Translations under genes and position numbers: made by a program
Assembly: GCA_003644275.1 (NCBI GenBank)
Contig: QNBY01000034.1
Span: forward strand, 1 to 8,767
Source of the DNA: Planctomycetota bacterium
GTDB lineage: Bacteria; Planctomycetota; B143-G9
Reading direction: 5' to 3'
Length of the DNA stretch: 8,767 nucleotides
The notes under the pieces: model-generated
The model's database searches: none
The model's input: the letters and a program-made list of their open reading frames with translations, nothing else
Told to the model about the DNA's origin: nothing
Part shown: positions 1-6,558 of the stretch, piece by piece
How the letters are laid out: each line of letters begins with the position of its first letter
Numbering within the stretch: position 1 is the first letter of the stretch

Positions 1-221
1 ACCTGCCGGCGGAGCTGGCCCTCTATCACGCATTCTTTGTCCAGCACGGCGGCGATCTTCTGGACGTGGTCCTCGGTGAGGTCCTTCGCCTTCATGTCCG
101 GGTCTATGCCCGTCTTGTCCAGTATCTTCTTCGCCGTCGTCTGGCCGATGCCGTAGATGTAGGTCAGCGCCACCGAGATCTTCTTGTCGGCCGGAATATC
201 GATACCCGCTATACGAGGCAT
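1..221 (-). CDS. rpsM: 30S ribosomal protein S13 (N-terminal 73 residues; 3' end outside window)
   Basis: Small-subunit head protein that contacts the P-site tRNA and forms bridges to the large subunit. Starting from the ATG at 219-221 it reads MPRIAGIDIPADKKISVALT, then YIYGIGQTTAKKIL (21-34), the H2TH-like helices, and GQLRRQ at the window edge, all typical of S13. AGGAG precedes the ATG and rpmJ ends 15 bases upstream. It is the first gene of the classical alpha operon; the remaining roughly 45-50 residues and the usual followers (rpsK, rpsD, rpoA, rplQ) would lie beyond base 1. Confidence 0.96.
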   Translation of the reverse strand, partial: MPRIAGIDIPADKKISVALTYIYGIGQTTAKKILDKTGIDPDMKAKDLTEDHVQKIAAVLDKECVIEGQLRRQ

Positions 222-236
222 TGACGCTCTCCTTCC

Positions 237-350
237 TCAGCCCTGCCGCTGCTTGTGGCGGGGGTTCTTGCAGATGACGCGCAAGACGCCCTTCCTCTTG
301 ATTATCTTGCAGTGTTCACACTTCCGCCGAACCGAAGCACGCACTTTCAT
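237..350 (-). CDS. rpmJ: 50S ribosomal protein L36, zinc-binding form
   Basis: Smallest large-subunit protein; 37 residues. Translated directly from 350 down to a TGA at 237-239, it begins [15 protein letters not shown] and ends NPRHKQRQG, both canonical. The metal-binding set Cys11, Cys14, Cys27 and His32 is complete, so this is the zinc-dependent (C+) type. A GGGAGAG lies upstream of the ATG. It sits between infA and rpsM, as in Gram-positive-type operons. Confidence 0.96.
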   Translation of the reverse strand: MKVRASVRRKCEHCKIIKRKGVLRVICKNPRHKQRQG

Positions 351-367
351 TTCTATCTCTCCCGACC

Positions 368-604
368 TCAGGTCTGTTCGTAGTCCTTCATCTCACCGCG
401 GTACACTATCCTTCCCTTGGTGAGATCGTAGGGCGAAAGCTCGATCACCACCTTGTCGCCGGGGAGTATGCGGATCCAGTGCATCCTCATCTTCCCGGAG
501 ACGTGGGCGAGCACCTCGAAGCCGTTCTCCAGCTTCACCCTGAAACGGGTGTTGGGCAAAGCCTCGATGACCTCTCCTTGAACTCGAATCGCTTCTTCCT
601 TCAT
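368..604 (-). CDS. infA: Translation initiation factor IF-1
   Basis: OB-fold factor that binds the 30S A site during initiation. The 78-residue product starts [21 protein letters not shown]; a longer open frame reaches further upstream but only overlaps the end of map out of frame. GAGG lies 6 bases before the chosen ATG. Core motifs: [14 protein letters not shown] (15-28), [17 protein letters not shown] (34-50) and [17 protein letters not shown] (53-69). The tail after YR (GEMKDYEQT) is a few residues longer than the typical 72-residue factor. TGA stop, 17 bases before rpmJ. Confidence 0.96.
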   Translation of the reverse strand: MKEEAIRVQGEVIEALPNTRFRVKLENGFEVLAHVSGKMRMHWIRILPGDKVVIELSPYDLTKGRIVYRGEMKDYEQT

Positions 605-605
605 T

Positions 606-1403
606 TCAAACCTCGTCAAGGGAACACGGTTCGCTCGTCGTGAGGACGGCGCATCCGCCGTCCAGTATGGCGACAGTGTTCTCGAAGTGAGCACAGAGCT
701 TTCCGTCCGCGGTCCTCACGGTCCACTTTCCGCGCGGACGGTAGGTCCTGTGCGTTCCCTCGTTTATCATGGGCTCGATGGCGAGCACCATGCCGCTTCT
801 CAACACGACGTTCCTCATGGACGCGCCGCGCGGGACGTAGTTCGGGACCTGCGGGTCCTCGTGCAGCTCCCGCCCTATCCCGTGGCCCACGTAGTCCTCC
901 ACCACGGAGTAGCCGCGGCTCCGGGCCAGCCGCTCGACCGCCCTCGAGATGTCGAACAGCCAGTTGCCCGGCCTGCAGCGGGCTATCGCCGCCTCGAGGC
1001 ACTCGCGGGTGGTCTCCACCAGGCGTTCGGCCTCCGGCGATATGCGCCCCACGGGGTAGGTGCGGGCCGCGTCGCCGTAGAAGCCGTCCAGTTTGCAGCC
1101 CACGTCCACCGTCACTATGTCGCCTTCCTGCAACACGCGCGACGACGGCACGCCGTGGACGAGCTCCTCGTTCACCGAGGCGCATATCACCGCCGGGAAG
1201 GGCGGCACGTCCGACGGGCCGCGGACGCCCTTGAAGGCGGGCTCCGCGCCGCGGGAGGCTATCACCTCGGCGGCGAACTCGTCGAGCTCGCGCGTGGTGA
1301 CGCCGGGCCGGACGACGTCCCGAAGGCCTTCCAGCACCTCGGCGACGATGAGTCCCGCCGCCCGCATCTTCTTGAGCTGGGCCGCGTTCTTCAGTCTTAT
1401 CAA
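606..1403 (-). CDS. map: Type I methionine aminopeptidase
   Basis: Removes the initiator methionine from nascent proteins in the cytoplasm using a two-metal centre. The 265-residue product starts at TTG ([14 protein letters not shown]), placed by the match to the family N-terminus, GAGGGA just upstream, and the 4-base TTGA overlap with adk. All metal and catalytic positions are present: His83 (NEELVHG), Asp100 (VTVDVG), Asp111 (YGDAART), His174 (GHGIG), Glu210 (AIEPM) and Glu241 (HFENT). There is no N-terminal zinc-finger extension. It ends in TGA, one base before the infA ATG (TGAAATG). A rare start codon may keep its output below that of the ribosomal genes. Confidence 0.96.
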   Translation of the reverse strand: MIRLKNAAQLKKMRAAGLIVAEVLEGLRDVVRPGVTTRELDEFAAEVIASRGAEPAFKGVRGPSDVPPFPAVICASVNEELVHGVPSSRVLQEGDIVTVDVGCKLDGFYGDAARTYPVGRISPEAERLVETTRECLEAAIARCRPGNWLFDISRAVERLARSRGYSVVEDYVGHGIGRELHEDPQVPNYVPRGASMRNVVLRSGMVLAIEPMINEGTHRTYRPRGKWTVRTADGKLCAHFENTVAILDGGCAVLTTSEPCSLDEV

Positions 1404-2065
1404 CTATCCCTCGTCACGGCTTCAAGGAGCCGATCCACTGCAGCGGTGACCTCCGGGATAGGTCTCGAAGCGTCGACCTCTGCGAGCACGCCGCGCTTGC
1501 GGTAGAACTCCGCCACGGGCGCGGTGTTCTCCTCGTAAACCTCGAGCCTCTTGCGCACGACCTCCGGCCTGTCGTCCGGCCTGAGCACCAGCGGCGTCCC
1601 GTCGCGGTCGCACACGCCCGGCTTCGCGGGCGGGTTGTGCGCCAGGTGGAACACCGCCCCGCAGGTGGGGCAGACGCGCCTGCCGGACATCCTCTCCACG
1701 ATCGCCTCGGGATCGCAGGTGAAGAGGATGGCGAGATCTATCCGCCCGCCACGCTCGGCGAGGCTCGCATCGAGGGCCTCGGCCTGGGCGAGCGTGCGCG
1801 GGAAACCGTCCAGCATGTAGCCCTTCCCGCAGTCGGGACGGGCTATCCGCTCGAGTATCATCTCTATGATGAGCTCGTCGGGCACCAGCTCGCCGCGCTT
1901 CATGTAGCCCTCGGCGCAGCGTCCGAGCTCGCTTCCCTCGGCGACCGCCGCCCGGAGCATGTCGCCCGTGGAGATGTGGACGAGGCCGAAGCGCCGCTCA
2001 ATGTGCTTCGCCTGCGTCCCCTTCCCCGCGCCGGGGGGCCCGAGCAACACGACGGCCGTACTCAC
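1400..2065 (-). CDS. adk: Adenylate kinase, zinc-LID form
   Basis: Catalyses ATP + AMP to 2 ADP in the cytoplasm. The 221-residue product starts at GTG with the P-loop GPPGAGKGT (9-17). The AMP-binding region has HISTGDMLR (30-38) and LDGFPRTLAQAEAL (85-98). The long LID domain carries a metal site C132-x2-C135-x16-C152-x2-D155, the Cys3-Asp arrangement known from Bacillus-type enzymes. The DDRPEVVRKRLEVY segment (164-177) supplies the conserved LID and core arginines. AGGAGAGG in the secY end acts as ribosome-binding site. The adk TGA overlaps the map start as TTGA. Location between secY and map is the Gram-positive-type order. Confidence 0.97.
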   Translation of the reverse strand: MSTAVVLLGPPGAGKGTQAKHIERRFGLVHISTGDMLRAAVAEGSELGRCAEGYMKRGELVPDELIIEMILERIARPDCGKGYMLDGFPRTLAQAEALDASLAERGGRIDLAILFTCDPEAIVERMSGRRVCPTCGAVFHLAHNPPAKPGVCDRDGTPLVLRPDDRPEVVRKRLEVYEENTAPVAEFYRKRGVLAEVDASRPIPEVTAAVDRLLEAVTRDS

Positions 2066-2069
2066 CGCG

Positions 2070-2936
2070 TCAACCTCTCCTGCCCTTGAGCTTGCCCTTC
2101 TTGAGGAAGCCCTCGTAGTTGTGCATGAGCAGGTGGCTCTCTATCTTCTGCATCAGGTCGAGCGCCACGCCCACCACGATGAGCAGGCCGGTGCCGCCGA
2201 AGAAGCCGGTGACGACGTAGCTCATGCCGAACGCCTTGCTGGCGAACATGGGCACTATCGCTATGCCCGCAAGGCACACCGCGCCGAACATGGTGACGTG
2301 GGTGAGTATCCTCTCGAGGTACTCCTCCGTCTGCCTGCCGGGCCGTATGCCGGGTATGAAGTTGCCGTACTGCTTCATCCTGTCCGCCACCTCGTCGGGC
2401 TTGAAGGTGATGGCGGCGTAGAAGTACGAGAAGAAGATGATGAGCAGTATGTACAGCACGGTGTACCAGAACTTCCCGAACTGGAAGTACGAGAAGAAGT
2501 GGCCTATGTATCCCAGCAGGTTGCCGGCGTTGCTCTTCTCGAGGGCCGCCAGCGAGTTGGGGAGGATGAACAGCGCCTGGGCGAAGATGATGGGGATGAC
2601 GTTGACCATGTTCACCCCGATGGGCAGGTAGGTGCGCTGCCCGCCGTACACGCGGTTCCCGCGGGTCCTGCGGGCCTGCTGGATGGGAATCCGCCGCTGG
2701 CCCCGCGTTATCATCACCGTCGCCAGTATCATCACCCCGAACAGCGCCAGCATCACGATTATCTGGAATATGCCCAGGGTGCCCTCGGTGCCGGTGATGG
2801 AGGTTATCTCGGTGCGGCTGAGCACGTTGTAGATGGCCGGCACGAAGCGGGCCACGATGCCCACCATGATGATCATGGAGATGCCGTTGCCTATGCCGTA
2901 TTCGTCGATCTGCTCGCCGAGCCACATCAGCAGCAT
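2070..2936 (-). CDS. secY: SecY C-terminal fragment (helices 4-10)
   Basis: The open frame downstream of the amber codon, from the first in-frame ATG to TGA: 288 residues. This ATG lies inside membrane helix 4 (MLLMWLGEQ), has no clear Shine-Dalgarno, and no in-frame ATG, GTG or TTG occurs between the TAG and this codon. It therefore looks like the remainder of an interrupted gene, not a separately evolved half. The TGA is 4 bases before the adk GTG, whose ribosome-binding site lies in the final secY codons. Confidence 0.7.
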   Translation of the reverse strand: MLLMWLGEQIDEYGIGNGISMIIMVGIVARFVPAIYNVLSRTEITSITGTEGTLGIFQIIVMLALFGVMILATVMITRGQRRIPIQQARRTRGNRVYGGQRTYLPIGVNMVNVIPIIFAQALFILPNSLAALEKSNAGNLLGYIGHFFSYFQFGKFWYTVLYILLIIFFSYFYAAITFKPDEVADRMKQYGNFIPGIRPGRQTEEYLERILTHVTMFGAVCLAGIAIVPMFASKAFGMSYVVTGFFGGTGLLIVVGVALDLMQKIESHLLMHNYEGFLKKGKLKGRRG

Positions 2937-3011
2937 ACAGCCGGTGGTGATGATGAGCGAGCCCAGTATGACGAAGCTCCCGGCCGACGCCGCGCTGACT
3001 ATGGGACGGCC

Positions 3012-3455
3012 CTAGGAGGAAAGCTGGGTGAGGCCGACGCAGATGATCATCGCCTGGAAGAAGGACAGGCCCACCGTGGTTATGCGGACGTACTGCTGTA
3101 TCTTCTTGCGGCCGGTCTCGCCTTCCTTGGAGAGCGCCTGCAGCGACGGCCACACCACCGTGAGCACCTGGAAGATGATGGAGGCGGATATGTAGGGCAT
3201 GACGCCCAGGCCGAATATGGCCGCGTTCGCTATCGCCCCGCCGGTGAACAGCGTGCTCAAGGCGATGAGGCTTCCGCCGAGCACGTTGTCGGCGCTTCCG
3301 GCGATGCTCTCGAACAGCGCCTTGAGCGCCGCTACGTCTATGCCGGGCACCGGTATGAAGCAGCCGAGGCGGAAGAACGCGACGATGAGCAGCGTGAAGA
3401 ATATCTTCTTCCGCAGGTCGGGGATCTTGAAGATGTTCGCGAACGACGAGAACAT
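3012..3455 (-). CDS. secY: SecY N-terminal fragment (helices 1-3)
   Basis: The literal open frame from the secY ATG, which overlaps the rplO stop as TGATG with GGAGG 10 bases upstream, to the amber codon: 147 residues. It contains the first three membrane segments and ends in the periplasmic loop at QLSS. Alone it lacks the lateral gate partner helices and could not form a channel. It is listed because a gene caller without readthrough would report it. Confidence 0.75.
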   Translation of the reverse strand: MFSSFANIFKIPDLRKKIFFTLLIVAFFRLGCFIPVPGIDVAALKALFESIAGSADNVLGGSLIALSTLFTGGAIANAAIFGLGVMPYISASIIFQVLTVVWPSLQALSKEGETGRKKIQQYVRITTVGLSFFQAMIICVGLTQLSS

Positions 3456-3901
3456 CAGCCGACGACCTCCGCCTTGCCGCCGGCCTTCTCGATCTTCTCG
3501 CGGGCGGTCTTGGTGAACGCCGCGGCCCTGACGGTGAGCGGCCTGTCGAGTTCGCCTTCACCGAGGATCTTCACGGGATGGTTGCGCCTGACGAGCCTCC
3601 TCGCGCGGAGGAGCTCCGCCGTCACCTCGGTCCCGGCCTCGAAGACGGCGAGGCTGCCGACGTTGACGTACTCGAACACCTTCTTGTGGGGCGCGTTGGA
3701 GAAGCCGCGCTTGGGCACGCGCCGGAAGAGGGGCATGGAGCCGCCCTCGAAGGAATGCTTCGGGCGGGCGCCGCCGCTCCTGGACTTCTGGCCCTTGTGG
3801 CCCCTGCATGCGGTCTTGCCGTGGCCCGAGCCGGGCCCGCAACCTACGCGCTTGCGCCTGCGGCGCTTGGGAGCGAGTTCTTTCAGTCTCTGAAGGTCCA
3901 T
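3455..3901 (-). CDS. rplO: 50S ribosomal protein L15
   Basis: Large-subunit protein that inserts a long basic extension into 23S rRNA. The 148-residue product has the extended N-terminal arm with GCGPGSGHGKTACRGHKGQ (20-38), the signature FEGGSMPLFRRVPKRGF (51-67), VNVGSLAVFEAGTEVT (79-94), VKILGEGELDRPLTV (110-124) and a C-terminal AREKIEKAGGKAEVV (133-147). GAGGAG lies 10 bases before the ATG. One-base TGATG overlaps join it to rpsE upstream and secY downstream. Length is normal for the family. Confidence 0.97.
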   Translation of the reverse strand: MDLQRLKELAPKRRRRKRVGCGPGSGHGKTACRGHKGQKSRSGGARPKHSFEGGSMPLFRRVPKRGFSNAPHKKVFEYVNVGSLAVFEAGTEVTAELLRARRLVRRNHPVKILGEGELDRPLTVRAAAFTKTAREKIEKAGGKAEVVG

Positions 3902-4395
3902 CAGATCTTCACTCCTCTCAGCTTCGCCACCTGTTCCCTCGTCCTGAGGTTCAGAAGCCCGTTCATCGTCGCCTTCACCACGTTCATCGGGTTGGTGCTG
4001 CCGTGGACCTTGGTGAGTATGTTGACGATGCCGGCGTTGCCCAGGACGGCGCGCGCCGCCGCTCCGGCGATGACGCCGGTGCCGGGGCCGGCGGGGATGA
4101 GTTTCACGCGGGTGGCGCCGAACTTGCCGACTATCTCGTGCGGGATGGTGTCGTCCCTCATGGGGATCTTCACCATCTTCTTCTTCGCCTCGGCGCTGCC
4201 CTTCCGTATGGCCTCGGCGACTTCCCTCGCCTTGCCGTATCCGAAGCCGACGCGGCCCTTCTTGTCGCCCACCACGACGAGCGCGCTGAAGGAGAAGCGC
4301 CTTCCGCCCTTCACCACCGCGGCGGTGCGCTTTATCGCGACGACGGTTTCGGCGTATTCGCTGTCCTGAGAGTTGGGAAACGGTTGCCTTGCCAC
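3901..4395 (-). CDS. rpsE: 30S ribosomal protein S5
   Basis: Small-subunit protein at the mRNA entry and decoding region. The 164-residue product starts at GTG ([10 protein letters not shown]), set by AGGAGG 5 bases upstream. The N-terminal S5 domain contains [18 protein letters not shown] (27-44) and the [12 protein letters not shown] motif (48-59). The C-terminal fold contains [19 protein letters not shown] (100-118), [15 protein letters not shown] (129-143) and the final [12 protein letters not shown]. Length is normal. Its TGA shares a base with the rplO ATG (TGATG), leaving no room for rpmD, which commonly sits here. Confidence 0.97.
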   Translation of the reverse strand: MARQPFPNSQDSEYAETVVAIKRTAAVVKGGRRFSFSALVVVGDKKGRVGFGYGKAREVAEAIRKGSAEAKKKMVKIPMRDDTIPHEIVGKFGATRVKLIPAGPGTGVIAGAAARAVLGNAGIVNILTKVHGSTNPMNVVKATMNGLLNLRTREQVAKLRGVKI

Positions 4396-4400
4396 ATCGT

Positions 4401-4406
4401 CCTCCT
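4401..4406 (-). promoter_or_regulatory. Shine-Dalgarno of rpsE overlapping rplR amber stop
   Basis: AGGAGG on the minus strand, beginning inside the rplR TAG and lying 5 bases before the rpsE GTG. It supports the GTG start and reinitiation coupling between L18 and S5. Confidence 0.8.
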
Positions 4407-4776
4407 AGAAGATGAGCCCGCCCTCACGGGCCTTCTCGGCCAGCGCCTTCACGCGGCCGTGGAACTTGTAGGGACCGCGGTCGAAGACGACCTTCTCTAT
4501 GCCGGCCGCCTTCGCCTTCTCGGCGATGAGCTTCCCCACCAGCTCCGCCGCCGCCACGTTCCCGCCTCCCTTGGAGAGGGAGTCGCGTATCTCCTTCGAC
4601 ATGGTGGAGGCCGACACCAGCGTGCGGCCCGCGTCGTCGTCTATTATCTGGCAATAGATGTGCCTCAGGCTGCGGTAGACGGAAAGCCTGGGGCGCTCGG
4701 CGGTGCCGTAAACCTTCTTGCGGACGCGAATGCGCCTGCGTGCCCTGTTCCTTCTCTTCTTGAGGATGGGATCCAT
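4405..4776 (-). CDS. rplR: 50S ribosomal protein L18
   Basis: 5S rRNA-binding protein that works with L5. The 123-residue product has a basic N-terminal arm ([19 protein letters not shown], residues 6-24), the [21 protein letters not shown] segment (27-47), [14 protein letters not shown], a [19 protein letters not shown] helix (70-88), and the hallmark [27 protein letters not shown] end. Because that end is the canonical L18 terminus, the TAG at 4405-4407 is a genuine stop. The TAG shares bases with the rpsE Shine-Dalgarno (TAGGAGG). AGGAG precedes the ATG. Confidence 0.97.
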   Translation of the reverse strand: MDPILKKRRNRARRRIRVRKKVYGTAERPRLSVYRSLRHIYCQIIDDDAGRTLVSASTMSKEIRDSLSKGGGNVAAAELVGKLIAEKAKAAGIEKVVFDRGPYKFHGRVKALAEKAREGGLIF

Positions 4777-4795
4777 TTCGCTCTCCTGCCCTGCC

Positions 4796-5353
4796 TTAGC
4801 TGCCCGCGCTGCCGAAGCTCTTGCCGGCGAGACGCCTCACGTACTCGCCCTGGTAGCGGATGCCCTTGCCCTTGTAGGGCTCGGGCGGACGGACGGCCCG
4901 TATGTTCGCCGCCATCTGTCCCACTGCCTGCTTGTCGCAGCCGGCGATGATTATCTGGGTGGGCGCCGGGGTCTGGACTTCGAGGCCGGGAGGCATCTCG
5001 AACTCCACCGGATGGCTGAAGCCTATCTGGAGCGTGAGCTTCTTGCCCCGGGCCTGGGCGCGGTATCCGGTTCCCACTATCTCGAGCACCTTCTTGAAGC
5101 CCTCGGAGACGCCTATCACCATGTTGTTGACGAGCGCGCGCCACAAGCCGTGAAAGGCCCGGCTGGGCTTGCTGTCGTCGAACCGCTTCACCACGAGGAC
5201 CTTGTTGGCCTCGTCCAGCTCGAAGGCGACCTTGTCGGCGGGGTACTCCCGCTCGAGCGTCCCCTTCGGCCCCTTCACGGTTATCTTGTCCTTGCCGACG
5301 GTTATCTCCACGCCCGCCGGTATCGGTATCGGTTTCTTGCCTATCCTGGACAT
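4796..5353 (-). CDS. rplF: 50S ribosomal protein L6
   Basis: Large-subunit protein near the GTPase-associated centre and sarcin-ricin loop. The 185-residue product has the two repeated L6 domains: N-terminal [17 protein letters not shown] and [13 protein letters not shown] (24-36), then [18 protein letters not shown] (82-99) leading into the second domain, and the C-terminal signature [19 protein letters not shown]. The tail after that signature is ordinary ([10 protein letters not shown]). AAGGAG is 5 bases before the ATG and shares bases with the rpsH TAA. It ends with TAA; the following 19-base gap is the largest in the window. Confidence 0.97.
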   Translation of the reverse strand: MSRIGKKPIPIPAGVEITVGKDKITVKGPKGTLEREYPADKVAFELDEANKVLVVKRFDDSKPSRAFHGLWRALVNNMVIGVSEGFKKVLEIVGTGYRAQARGKKLTLQIGFSHPVEFEMPPGLEVQTPAPTQIIIAGCDKQAVGQMAANIRAVRPPEPYKGKGIRYQGEYVRRLAGKSFGSAGS

Positions 5354-5358
5354 GGCAG

Positions 5359-5364
5359 CTCCTT
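5359..5364 (-). promoter_or_regulatory. Shine-Dalgarno of rplF overlapping rpsH stop
   Basis: AAGGAG on the minus strand, beginning with the AA of the rpsH TAA, 5 bases before the rplF ATG. Stop and ribosome-binding site share bases, which favours reinitiation by terminating ribosomes. Confidence 0.7.
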
Positions 5365-5761
5365 ACCAGACGCGGCAGATTATCTCCCCGCCGACCCGGA
5401 GCTTCCTGGCCTCCCTGTCGGAGAGGATGCCCTTGTCGGTGGAGAGGACGGCTATGCCGAGGCCCTTCAGCACCGGCTTGAGGTCGTCCACGCTGGTGTA
5501 CACGCGCCGGCCCCCCTTGCTCACCTTCTCGATATGCCTGATGACCTTCTCCCGGTGGGGTCCGTACTTCAGGTATATCTTGAGCAGGGGCGACGGGCTC
5601 GCCTCCACCACCTTGTAGTCCTCTATGAACCCTTCGCGCTTGAGGACGTCGGCGATGCCCGCCTTCATCCTCGACGAGGCCATCTCCACGGTCTTGTGGT
5701 AGACGGCGTTCGCGTTGCGTATGCGGGTCAACATGTCCGCTATCGGATCGTTCATGCTCAT
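5363..5761 (-). CDS. rpsH: 30S ribosomal protein S8
   Basis: Primary 16S rRNA binder of the central domain; in E. coli it also represses the spc operon through its own mRNA. The 132-residue product has the N-terminal MNDPIADMLTRIRNA signature (3-17), the central IEDYKVV and IYLKYG strands, KPVLKGLGIAVLSTDKGILSDREAR (96-120), and the conserved GGEIICRVW end. I start at the ATG at 5759-5761 (MSMNDP) because a run of seven G lies 5 bases upstream; the ATG two codons later is possible. Whether an S8-binding hairpin exists around rplN-rplE was not established. It ends with TAA, which overlaps the rplF Shine-Dalgarno. Confidence 0.97.
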   Translation of the reverse strand: MSMNDPIADMLTRIRNANAVYHKTVEMASSRMKAGIADVLKREGFIEDYKVVEASPSPLLKIYLKYGPHREKVIRHIEKVSKGGRRVYTSVDDLKPVLKGLGIAVLSTDKGILSDREARKLRVGGEIICRVW

Positions 5762-5766
5762 CGCGG

Positions 5767-5773
5767 CCCCCCC
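5767..5773 (-). promoter_or_regulatory. G-run ribosome-binding site of rpsH
   Basis: Seven consecutive G on the minus strand, 5 bases before the rpsH ATG, in place of a standard AGGAGG. It favours the first of two nearby ATGs. A homopolymer of this length is also a place where read errors could occur, but it is intergenic and alters no frame. Confidence 0.5.
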
Positions 5774-5774
5774 A

Positions 5775-5960
5775 TCACCAACTGGCCTTCTTGAGGCCGG
5801 GAATCACGCCCTCGAGCGCCAGCTTGCGAAGGCAGCAACGGCATATGTCGAACTTGCGGTAGTAGGCCCTCGCCCTGCCGCAGAGGGCGCACCGGTTGTA
5901 CTTCCTCGTCCGGTACTTGGGTTCCCGCTTGTGTTTTTCGATCAGGCACTTTCTGGTCAT
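5775..5960 (-). CDS. rpsN: 30S ribosomal protein S14, zinc-binding (type Z)
   Basis: Small-subunit head assembly protein. The 61-residue length and the zinc-finger pattern C24-x2-C27 ... C40-x2-C43 identify the short zinc-dependent form, in contrast to the roughly 100-residue zinc-free form. The conserved tail IPGLKKASW is complete. Cys42 is an extra cysteine between the metal pair. The ATG overlaps the rplE stop (ATGA) and has GGAG 5 bases upstream. It ends with TGA, 13 bases before rpsH. The identity is secure. Confidence 0.97.
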   Translation of the reverse strand: MTRKCLIEKHKREPKYRTRKYNRCALCGRARAYYRKFDICRCCLRKLALEGVIPGLKKASW

Positions 5961-6556
5961 AGCAACTCCGTGGCTGTCGCTTTTTCTACCTCGTAACCGT
6001 GAAGCGCGTCACCGTCCCGGCGGAAGGGCATTCCGAACTCCCTCAGCAGCGCGTAGGAACAGCGGTCGCTGCCGCCGGAGATGGTGAAGGTTATGTCCAT
6101 TCCGAGGGTGTGCTCGATCTTGTCGAGGTCCACCTCGGGGAATATGCTCTGCTCGGTTATCCCGAAGGAATAGTTGCCGCGGCCGTCGAAGGACCGGGGA
6201 TTCAGGCCGCGGAAGTCCTTGATGCGGGGGATGCTGAGGCTTATGAGCCTGTCGAGGAACTCGTACATCATCTTGCCCCGCAGGGTTACCTTCACGCCGA
6301 TGGGGTAGCCCTGCCGGATGCGGAAGTTGGACACCGCCTTGCGGGCCTTGGTGACGACGGGATGCTGGCCGGTGATGGTCCTCAGCGTCCTCACGGCCTC
6401 GTCGATCACCTTCTTGTCCTGGGTTCCCTCGTAGCCGGTCCCTATGTTGAGGGTGATCTTCCTGAGGCGCGGCACCTCGTGCACGTTGCCGAAGCCGAGC
6501 CTCTCCATGAGGCGGGGCCTTATCTCCTTCACGTACAGCTCGTAGAGCCTGGCCAT
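5957..6556 (-). CDS. rplE: 50S ribosomal protein L5
   Basis: 5S rRNA-binding protein of the central protuberance. The 199-residue product begins [18 protein letters not shown]; this ATG (6554-6556) is preferred over an upstream in-frame ATG because the upstream extension only overlaps rplX out of frame, while GAGGAG lies 8 bases before the chosen start. Conserved blocks: [14 protein letters not shown] (28-41), [19 protein letters not shown] (63-81), [18 protein letters not shown] (87-104), DFRGLNP (114-120) and the terminal [10 protein letters not shown] (170-179). About 20 residues follow that usual terminus, an unusual tail running to the TGA, which overlaps the rpsN ATG. Typical L5 is about 180 residues. 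Confidence 0.97.
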   Translation of the reverse strand: MARLYELYVKEIRPRLMERLGFGNVHEVPRLRKITLNIGTGYEGTQDKKVIDEAVRTLRTITGQHPVVTKARKAVSNFRIRQGYPIGVKVTLRGKMMYEFLDRLISLSIPRIKDFRGLNPRSFDGRGNYSFGITEQSIFPEVDLDKIEHTLGMDITFTISGGSDRCSYALLREFGMPFRRDGDALHGYEVEKATATELL

Positions 6557-6558
6557 TC

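Larger units (their letters stand above)
2070..3455 (-). pseudogene. secY: SecY preprotein translocase channel, interrupted by one in-frame amber codon
   Basis: SecY is the ten-helix channel of the SecYEG translocon in the inner membrane and is essential in bacteria. Read through the TAG at codon 148, the frame encodes 461 residues, close to the family length. The N-terminal part has helix 1 (about 17-37), the plug/helix 2 region with FGLGVMPYISASIIFQ (81-96), the EGETGRKKIQQY loop (111-122) and helix 3 (about 124-143). After the stop come helix 4 with WLGEQIDEYGIGNGIS, the cytosolic loop with GQRRIPIQQARR (near 250-265), GGQRTYLPIGVN, and the C-terminal YEGFLKKGKLKGRRG. Both halves are in the same frame, and the helix 3-4 spacing is within two residues of E. 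coli SecY as I remember it. The break is therefore a one-codon event: sequencing or assembly error, recent mutation, or a readthrough codon. Confidence 0.9.

Noticed and set aside
687..1505. 272-codon plus-strand open frame antisense to map
   Set aside because: Its product resembles the other His/Arg/Ala-rich shadows, and map on the minus strand has every catalytic residue.
3012..3014. Pyrrolysine or selenocysteine as the explanation of the secY stop
   Set aside because: Selenocysteine uses UGA, not UAG. Pyrrolysine is known mainly in methylamine methyltransferases and a SecY loop offers no reason for it; nothing in the window shows pyl genes. It remains only as a remote item to check genome-wide.
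3014..3195. Plus-strand AGGAGG followed by GTG at 3028, with a 55-codon antisense frame beside the secY amber codon
   Set aside because: The Shine-Dalgarno match is good, but the frame is short, lies wholly antisense to secY, and its peptide has no recognisable features. Chance is the simplest explanation.
2062..3561. 499-codon minus-strand open frame that runs through secY in another frame
   Set aside because: Arg/His/Pro-rich shadow of the real secY frame. It crosses the amber site without a stop, but SecY similarity stays in the true frame on both sides, so no frameshift is involved.
1959..3893. 644-codon plus-strand open frame antisense to adk, secY and rplO
   Set aside because: Its product is a low-complexity mix of His, Asp, Glu, Arg and Ala with no recognisable domain, as expected from the complement of a GC-rich membrane-protein gene. 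The minus strand carries clear SecY, Adk and L15 in the same space.
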